Source of the DNA: Marinobacterium sp.
GTDB lineage: Bacteria; Pseudomonadota; Gammaproteobacteria; Pseudomonadales; Balneatricaceae
DNA: 36,361 nucleotides
NCBI GenBank assembly: GCA_025800125.1
Contig: JAOXSF010000170.1
Location: 1 to 36,361, forward strand
Reading direction: 5' to 3'
A program made the translations under genes and the position numbers. This document shows, one piece after another, positions 31,367 through 36,361 of the stretch. Below the pieces are notes generated by a model. The model was not told where the DNA came from, searched no databases, and saw only the letters and a program-made list of their open reading frames with translations. The number at the start of each line of letters is the position of its first letter. Positions within the stretch are counted from its first letter, which is position 1.

Positions 31367-33063
31367 ATAATCAGGCGCAAGCCGTTAACAGCAGGCGAGT
31401 GGCTGTAAAGAATCAGAGCACAGTTGAAAGGGTATTAGTTGTTGATGACGACCCGATGTTCCGGATGATGCTGGAAAAATTTTTACATCGAGAAGGCTTT
31501 GACGTTTTGCTGGCCAGCAGTGGTGAAGCAGCGATAATGGCATTTCAGCAGCAGCCTGTGCGACTGGTGTTGATGGATGCCGATATGCCGGGTATGAATG
31601 GCTTTGATTGCTGCAAGCAGCTCCATCAGATGTCTGCGCCGGATACGCCTGCGGTATTAATGCTGACAGCGCTGGAAGATAGTGCCATGGTGGACAGGGC
31701 TTTTGCTGCTGGAGCAATGGACTACTTGACCAAACCTGTTAATTGGGCGGTGCTTCGAAATCGTTTGCATTATCTATCGCAGGTGCGCCGTGCGCATGCA
31801 GCACAGCGGGCCAGTGAAGCACGTAAAGATGCAGTGTTTAATTCTGTGCTCGACGCTATTTTTACACTGAACGCAGAGGGCATTATTCAGGAAGCAAACC
31901 CTTCCGCCTGCCGTATGTTTGGTTGTTCTCTTGCGCAGCTGATGGCTGAGTACCATATCGGCCGCCTGTTACCTTGTCTGGCAAAGCTTAGCTCAGAGGC
32001 TCCGCTTGGCTTTTCGCAGCTGGATTGTCTACAGGAGGTTTCCGCTGTACGTGGCGATGGTCGAACTTTTCCGATTGAAGTAGCTATCAGCCTGTGTCAG
32101 CTGGAAGAGGGGCGACTTTATACATTGACGGCACGTGACATCAGTGTGCGCAAGCGCACCGAACAGGAATTAAAACTGGCAGCAACAGTGCTGGAAACCA
32201 CATCTGAAGCGGTCATGATTACAGATGAAAATAACCGCATTCGTTCGGTTAACCCAGCTTTTACACGGATCACCGGTTATCAGGCCGATGAAGTCCTGGG
32301 CCTGTCCCCCTCTATTCTTGCGTCAGGGCGTCATGATTATGCGTTTTACAAGCGCATGTGGGAACAACTGCTTTCCTGTGGTCACTGGCAGGGGGAGGTC
32401 TGGAATCAGCGCAAAGATGGAAGTCAGTTCCCCAGCCTGTTATCTGTAAACACCGTGCTGGAAGCGGGAAGCCCTGTTTGTCATATAGCGTTGTTCCAGG
32501 ATATTTCAGAGCGTAAGGCCTACGAAGAAAATATATGGCATCAGGCTAACCACGATACTCTGACCCGTTTGGCAAACCGGCATCATTTTGAGAACGTGTT
32601 GCGTGATGAATTAATGACAGCAAGCGCTGGACACTCATTAGCTTTGCTGTTTATTGATCTGGATCACTTTAAGATGGTTAACGATACCCTTGGGCACAGT
32701 TATGGTGATTGCCTGTTGCAGCAGGTTGCTCGCAGAATACAGAACAGTGTTGATAAGCAAGGTCTGGTTGCCCGCCTGGGTGGCGATGAGTTTACGGTGA
32801 TACTGCCACATCTGAGTAAAATAGCAGTGCAGCATGTGGCTGAGAAGATTCGTCATAGTCTTGTCGAGCCGTTTATGTTGGAGCCAGAAAAAACCGTGTG
32901 TGTATCAGCCAGCATCGGTGTGACATTTTACCCGGATGATGCACGAGAATTTGATGATCTGCTGCAATGCGCGGACGCTGCGATGTATGACTCAAAGCAG
33001 CAAGGTCGGAATCGGGTGACTTTTTTTGCGCAGAAAGTGTTTGCACAAAGAGCGTTTACGTAA
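31363..33063 (+). CDS. Response regulator with REC-PAS-PAS-GGDEF domains (diguanylate cyclase)
   Basis: The 566-aa protein begins with a receiver domain (about 22-140): V-V-D-D-D-P near residue 26, the phospho-acceptor D72 in L-V-L-M-D-A-D-M-P-G and the Lys in L-T-K-P-V. Two PAS domains follow (about 155-265 and 275-395), each ending in the typical D-I-S-x-R-K. The GGDEF domain (about 400-560) has L-F-I-D-L-D-H-F-K and G-G-D-E-F at 473-477, an active signature for making cyclic di-GMP from GTP. The inhibitory R-x-x-D site five residues before it is absent (D-K-Q-G there), so product inhibition through it is not expected. The start is GTG 31363 in the overlap GTGA with the kinase stop. It is the probable phosphorylation target of the kinase. 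Confidence 0.93.
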   Translation: MNNQAQAVNSRRVAVKNQSTVERVLVVDDDPMFRMMLEKFLHREGFDVLLASSGEAAIMAFQQQPVRLVLMDADMPGMNGFDCCKQLHQMSAPDTPAVLMLTALEDSAMVDRAFAAGAMDYLTKPVNWAVLRNRLHYLSQVRRAHAAQRASEARKDAVFNSVLDAIFTLNAEGIIQEANPSACRMFGCSLAQLMAEYHIGRLLPCLAKLSSEAPLGFSQLDCLQEVSAVRGDGRTFPIEVAISLCQLEEGRLYTLTARDISVRKRTEQELKLAATVLETTSEAVMITDENNRIRSVNPAFTRITGYQADEVLGLSPSILASGRHDYAFYKRMWEQLLSCGHWQGEVWNQRKDGSQFPSLLSVNTVLEAGSPVCHIALFQDISERKAYEENIWHQANHDTLTRLANRHHFENVLRDELMTASAGHSLALLFIDLDHFKMVNDTLGHSYGDCLLQQVARRIQNSVDKQGLVARLGGDEFTVILPHLSKIAVQHVAEKIRHSLVEPFMLEPEKTVCVSASIGVTFYPDDAREFDDLLQCADAAMYDSKQQGRNRVTFFAQKVFAQRAFT

Positions 33064-33078
33064 AGAACGTTTGTGCAA
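33041..33078 (+). other. Hairpin across the stop codon of the REC-PAS-PAS-GGDEF gene
   Basis: TTGCACAAA (33041-33049) and TTTGTGCAA (33070-33078) pair perfectly over 9 bp around the stop codon, with an inner CGTT/AACG pairing. There is no T-run, so it may protect the 3' end of the upstream message more than terminate it. About 190 bases of leader follow before the next gene, in which I see no gene. Confidence 0.4.
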
Positions 33079-33267
33079 TGAAACCATCTGATAGCAGGGT
33101 ATACGTCTGGCCTGTATGTAATGCGAGTAAGTTCTGGTGATGGGTGAATTGAGAAATAGCGTAAATTTCTATAGCCTCGTCGAAACTATGAAGTGTGTCA
33201 GGCTGCTGGCTGGCAGAAAATGTCTACAGGTTCAGTATGTTGAGCCTGACTGGTTGAGGAAAGGTTT

Positions 33268-34248
33268 GTGAGTGTAGCCATACCGGTGGTTATCTGTGAT
33301 GACTCTCGTCTGGCGCGTCGACAGATGGCGCGTGCATTAGATGGGTGGAATGTTGATATCACGTTTGCAGAGCATGGCCTGGAAGCACTGGATGCAATAC
33401 GTGCTGGGAAGGCTGATATTCTGTTTCTGGATTTGAACATGCCAGTAATGGACGGGTATCAAGTGTTAGAGCGAATACGCCGTGATGATCTCCCTGTTAT
33501 GGTGATTGTTGTCTCTGGCGATATTCAACCTGAAGCTTATCAGCGAGTGATGGCACTGGGGGCGTTGGACTTTGTCAAAAAACCCACGTCTCCAGAAACG
33601 ATAACGCAGGTATTGAATCGCTTTGGCCTGTTGGATGCTGTTGAGCCGGAACCTGCTGCATTAACTGAATTGCCTTCAGATCTGCCAGATTACTATCAGG
33701 AGATTGCCAACGTTGCCATGGGGCGTGCAGGTGATCGTCTGGCGCGTTTACTGGATGTATTTGTTAATCTGCCAATACCTGAAGTGTCATTTACATCTCG
33801 TGATGAGCTTGATCTGCATCTGCACCATATGGCAGAACAGAAAGTCCAGACAGTGAGCCAGGGGTTTGTGGGCCATGGCCTTGCAGGTGAAGCGTTATTG
33901 ATGTTTCGTGAATCCAGTTTTGTTGCGCTGGAACGCCTGTTAGGGTCGGATGAGATGACAGATGCAAGCGTTCATGCAGGGTTGCTGATGGATGTTGCTA
34001 ATACTCTGATAGGCGCTTTCCTGAGTAGCTTCGAGCAGCAGATGGACATTGCTTTCAGTCGAGGCTCACCTGTGGTGCTGAATCACTTTGATGGGCTGGT
34101 TGGCGATGGTGACCGTGGCGACTGGCAGCATGCCTTGACCATTAATATTCATTACAGTATCAAAAGTCATGATGTTCAGTGTGATCTGATGTTGGTGTTT
34201 ACAGAGGATTCCACACCTAAGCTGCAACATATGGCCAGTTATTTTTGA
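33268..34248 (+). CDS. REC domain fused to a CheC/CheX-like phosphatase domain
   Basis: The 326-aa protein starts with a receiver (about 5-122): D11 and D12 in I-C-D-D-S, phospho-acceptor D55 in F-L-D-L-N-M-P-V-M-D-G and K-K-P near residue 105. Residues about 145-320 resemble the CheC family, which dephosphorylates CheY-P. The active helix region reads M-D-V-A-N-T-L-I-G-A-F, with Asp where the family has Glu in E-x-x-N, and the later Pro in G-S-P-V-V-L is kept. Activity is therefore plausible but not certain. The start is GTG 33268 with GAGGA and AGG 6-10 bases upstream. It may tune phosphorylation of the neighbouring receivers. The next gene follows after 83 bases. Confidence 0.85.
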   Translation: MSVAIPVVICDDSRLARRQMARALDGWNVDITFAEHGLEALDAIRAGKADILFLDLNMPVMDGYQVLERIRRDDLPVMVIVVSGDIQPEAYQRVMALGALDFVKKPTSPETITQVLNRFGLLDAVEPEPAALTELPSDLPDYYQEIANVAMGRAGDRLARLLDVFVNLPIPEVSFTSRDELDLHLHHMAEQKVQTVSQGFVGHGLAGEALLMFRESSFVALERLLGSDEMTDASVHAGLLMDVANTLIGAFLSSFEQQMDIAFSRGSPVVLNHFDGLVGDGDRGDWQHALTINIHYSIKSHDVQCDLMLVFTEDSTPKLQHMASYF

Positions 34249-34290
34249 TCCCGGTTATTTCTGATATTTGATCTCGGTTATTTCTGATAA
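34245..34290. repeat. 23-bp tandem duplication containing the stop codon
   Basis: Two near-identical 23-bp units (34245-34267, 34268-34290) differ at one position in the middle (CCC versus CTC). The first includes the TGA of the REC-CheC gene, so the second copy is in the 3' untranslated region. Confidence 0.9.
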
Positions 34291-34331
34291 TAGTTGTCGA
34301 ACGGTTTCCGCTAAAAGATGAGCAGCAGTAT

Positions 34332-35282
34332 ATGAATGGCATAGAAGAACTCCATTGGCAGTTGGGTCTGCTACAGACACTGGATGTGGGATTGGTCGTT
34401 GTCAATCGGGACTACCAAGTGCAACTTTGGAACAGCTTTATGGCCAACCATTCCGGATACTCAGCTAGTGAAACTGAAGGGCAGGTGTTATGGCAAAAGT
34501 TTCCTAATCTACCCCATGCGTGGCTACAGCGCAAGCTTGATGCTGTGTTTATGCTTAAAAATCAGGCGTATATCAATTGGGAGCAGCGTCCCTATCTATT
34601 CTGTTTTAAAAGTCATCGACCTATTACCGGTCTGGCTCCATTCATGTACCAGAATGTTTCTCTGATTCCTCTGACATCTCCTGATGGTGAGGTTAACCAT
34701 GTTGGGGTTCTGATTTATGATGTGACTGACGTGGCCATGGCAAGGCTGGAGTTGCAGAGTGCTAATCGTCGTCTGGAAGATCTGAGTCGTGAAGATCGTC
34801 TGACGGGGTTATTTAACCGCGGTTACTGGCAGGAATGTCTGGATATTGAGTTTACCCGTTATCAGCGCAGCCATGCTTGCAGCACGTTGGTGATGCTGGA
34901 TATTGATCATTTTAAATCTATCAATGATACCTGGGGGCATCCAGCAGGGGATGAGGTGATTCGTCATCTGGCAAATCTTCTTGTTTCTCTTGCCCGCAAG
35001 ACTGATATTATCGGCCGCTACGGTGGTGAAGAATTTGCAATCCTGCTGGTGGATACCGATAGCCTTAATGCTGAAATCTACTGTGAGCGTGTACGGCGTA
35101 CTGTGGAAAGTGCCCGGGTGGCAGTAGATGGTGGTGAAATCTGCTTTACTGTCAGTCTGGGTATTGCTCAGTTGGAGAATGGCGTTTCATCTGCATCTGA
35201 ATGGGTATCTCGTGCAGACCAGGCACTGTACTGCTCAAAAGAAGGAGGGCGTAATCGCTTCTCTTTATATCGCTCAGGTTAA
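34332..35282 (+). CDS. PAS-GGDEF diguanylate cyclase
   Basis: The 316-aa soluble protein has an N-terminal PAS domain (about 10-140) starting L-D-V-G-L-V-V-V-N-R-D-Y-Q-V-Q-L-W-N and ending I-Y-D-V-T-D. A short coiled helix leads to the GGDEF domain (about 158-315). M-L-D-I-D-H-F-K-S-I-N-D-T-W-G-H and R-Y-G-G-E-E-F are an active signature, and R-K-T-D five residues before G-G-E-E-F is an intact inhibitory I-site. It should therefore make cyclic di-GMP under product inhibition, unlike its partner at 31363. The ribosome binding site is weak. Pairing of a REC-CheC protein with a PAS-GGDEF protein suggests one signalling unit. Confidence 0.93.
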   Translation: MNGIEELHWQLGLLQTLDVGLVVVNRDYQVQLWNSFMANHSGYSASETEGQVLWQKFPNLPHAWLQRKLDAVFMLKNQAYINWEQRPYLFCFKSHRPITGLAPFMYQNVSLIPLTSPDGEVNHVGVLIYDVTDVAMARLELQSANRRLEDLSREDRLTGLFNRGYWQECLDIEFTRYQRSHACSTLVMLDIDHFKSINDTWGHPAGDEVIRHLANLLVSLARKTDIIGRYGGEEFAILLVDTDSLNAEIYCERVRRTVESARVAVDGGEICFTVSLGIAQLENGVSSASEWVSRADQALYCSKEGGRNRFSLYRSG

Positions 35283-35343
35283 TTAGTATCGTGTGGTTTA
35301 TTGTGTCGATCAGCTGTTTTGCTGGTAGTTGTGAAGTGTTTCA

Positions 35344-35979
35344 ATGAATAAAGAAAAGCGTCATCAGATTTTTACCCGCCTTCGTGATGAGAACCCTCAC
35401 CCCACAACGGAGCTTGAGTACAGTTCGCCTTTTGAATTGCTGATAGCTGTTATTTTGTCAGCACAGGCGACAGATGTTGGTGTCAACAAAGCAACAGCCC
35501 GGCTTTATCCTGTTGCGAATTCGCCTGAAACAATTTATGCCTTGGGTGTAGAAGGGCTGAAAGAATACATAAAAACTATTGGGCTATTTAATAGTAAGGC
35601 AACGAATGTAATAAAAACCTGCAAAATGCTGATTGAGCTACATAACAGCGAAGTCCCTGAAGACCGCAAGGCTCTGGAAGCTTTGCCGGGTGTAGGGCGA
35701 AAAACTGCAAATGTTGTGCTTAATACAGCATTTGGTTGGCCGACAATGGCTGTTGATACACATATTTTCCGCGTATCTAACCGTACACGTATCGCTCCGG
35801 GTAAGAATGTTAATGAGGTGGAAGATAAGTTATTACGCTTTATTCCGCGCGAATTTCTGTTAGATGCTCATCACTGGCTGATTCTTCATGGCCGTTATAC
35901 CTGTACGGCACGTAAGCCTCGGTGTGGTGCTTGCCTGATTGAAGATCTCTGTGAGTACAAGGATAAAACAGAATTCTGA
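35344..35979 (+). CDS. nth: Endonuclease III
   Basis: The 211-aa bifunctional DNA glycosylase/AP lyase removes oxidised pyrimidines in base excision repair. The helix-hairpin-helix is L-P-G-V-G-R-K-T-A-N-V-V (114-125), with catalytic K120 and D138 (V-D-T-H-I-F-R-V) at the same numbers as in E. coli. The iron-sulfur loop C-x6-C-x2-C-x5-C is complete at the C-terminus (C-T-A-R-K-P-R-C-G-A-C-L-I-E-D-L-C). Length is equal to E. coli Nth. It is not adjacent to the rnf genes seen in enterobacteria. It follows the signalling cluster by 61 bases and may or may not belong to its transcript. Confidence 0.97.
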   Translation: MNKEKRHQIFTRLRDENPHPTTELEYSSPFELLIAVILSAQATDVGVNKATARLYPVANSPETIYALGVEGLKEYIKTIGLFNSKATNVIKTCKMLIELHNSEVPEDRKALEALPGVGRKTANVVLNTAFGWPTMAVDTHIFRVSNRTRIAPGKNVNEVEDKLLRFIPREFLLDAHHWLILHGRYTCTARKPRCGACLIEDLCEYKDKTEF

Positions 35980-36271
35980 TACTGAAAAAGCTGTCTGTAT
36001 CAGCTGTAATGTCTGGACGTTTCAGATTATAGCGGCAAAATATTGGTACTGCGCTCGATTTTTGTCGCGTTATCATAGTGCTTGAGGCTTCTGAGTGAGC
36101 CCGTTTGATTTTCACCATGCTTATATTATAGTGACGTTGTTGTGCCTGGTATCGCAGTACCTTGAGTCGCTGCTTTTTTATTGCTCCGTCGGGGAATACC
36201 GGTCATGATGACTGATTATTATCTGAAATGATAATTACCCTGAACTGTAAGCTGACTTGTAAGAGAGTAGA
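35980..36271 (+). promoter_or_regulatory. Intergenic leader of the cold-shock gene
   Basis: These 292 bases hold no gene. A small hairpin straddles the nth stop (CTGATAC 35976-35982 with GTATCAG 35997-36003). An AT-rich TATATTATA at 36122-36130 could contain the -10 box, and TGACGT at 36132-36137 resembles the start of the E. coli cspA cold box. If so, the message has an untranslated leader of about 135-140 bases, as is usual for cspA-type genes. GAGAG at 36263-36267 is the probable ribosome binding site. Confidence 0.35.
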
Positions 36272-36361
36272 ATGATGGCTGAAAAGCAGACTGGAACTGT
36301 GAAGTGGTTCAACGACGAAAAGGGCTATGGCTTTATTGAACGCCAGAGTGGTGCAGACCTG
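36272..36361 (+). CDS. Cold-shock protein (CspA family), cut by window end
   Basis: Thirty codons are visible: [27 protein letters not shown] and K-G-Y-G-F-I are the start of the CSD beta barrel and its RNP-1 motif, which binds single-stranded RNA and DNA. The start may be either ATG of ATGATG (36272 or 36275). About 40 further residues are expected to the right. Confidence 0.93.
   Translation, partial: MMAEKQTGTVKWFNDEKGYGFIERQSGADL

Overview
The window looks like chromosomal DNA of a marine or host-associated gammaproteobacterium. The evidence is its DNA polymerase II, endonuclease III with E. coli-like residue numbering, TfoX-N protein, BarA/GacS-type hybrid kinase and Pat/PatZ-type acetyltransferase, plus mixed GC content and Shine-Dalgarno-led genes. 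A sulfide:quinone oxidoreductase and a complete mevalonate pathway, rare in this class, narrow the lifestyle. I cannot name the genus with confidence; an Oceanospirillales/Endozoicomonas-like or Legionella-like relative is a guess from general knowledge.

Layout. 1-172 is the right end of an IS200/IS605-type element: the last 30 codons of TnpB plus the right-end hairpin. 298-2754 holds two damaged genes: a lysA-type decarboxylase with one in-frame amber codon, and an opposing amidinotransferase (CtlX-like) with one frameshift. 2931-5553 holds small and mid-sized housekeeping or orphan genes: a 92-aa unknown, a 38-aa very basic ORF, a Prx5 peroxiredoxin, a tyrosine-phosphatase-fold protein whose catalytic Cys is Ser, and a TfoX-N protein. 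5830-9574 is a minus-strand block: a LuxR-type regulator, a DEDDh exonuclease/GIY-YIG nuclease fusion and an unknown. 9841-11970 carries a DUF938 methyltransferase overlapping a GNAT acetyltransferase, then a secreted unknown.

12200-21107 is one co-directional run: HMG-CoA reductase, type 2 IPP isomerase, HMG-CoA synthase, two GHMP kinases (mevalonate kinase and a probable phosphomevalonate kinase), diphosphomevalonate decarboxylase and polB. It takes acetoacetyl-CoA to IPP/DMAPP; only the thiolase is absent. A 15-bp tandem-repeat array lies between the second kinase and mvaD. Sulfide:quinone oxidoreductase (minus) and a Pat-type protein acetyltransferase (plus) follow, divergent around a 646-bp intergenic region.

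25920-35282 is a five-gene signalling cluster and the best candidate for an undescribed system. It comprises a secreted protein built of about 16 'P-x-D-V-Y' helical repeats, apparently an eight-unit block duplicated; a 1186-aa hybrid histidine kinase overlapping it by one base; a REC-PAS-PAS-GGDEF protein overlapping the kinase by four bases; a REC-CheC-like protein; and a PAS-GGDEF cyclase. I infer that the repeat protein is a periplasmic input or accessory module for a phosphorelay that controls cyclic-di-GMP. The window ends with nth and the start of a cold-shock protein.

A theme across the window is short perfect or near-perfect tandem duplications of 15-23 bp at no fewer than eight loci. 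Inside genes their length is always a multiple of three.
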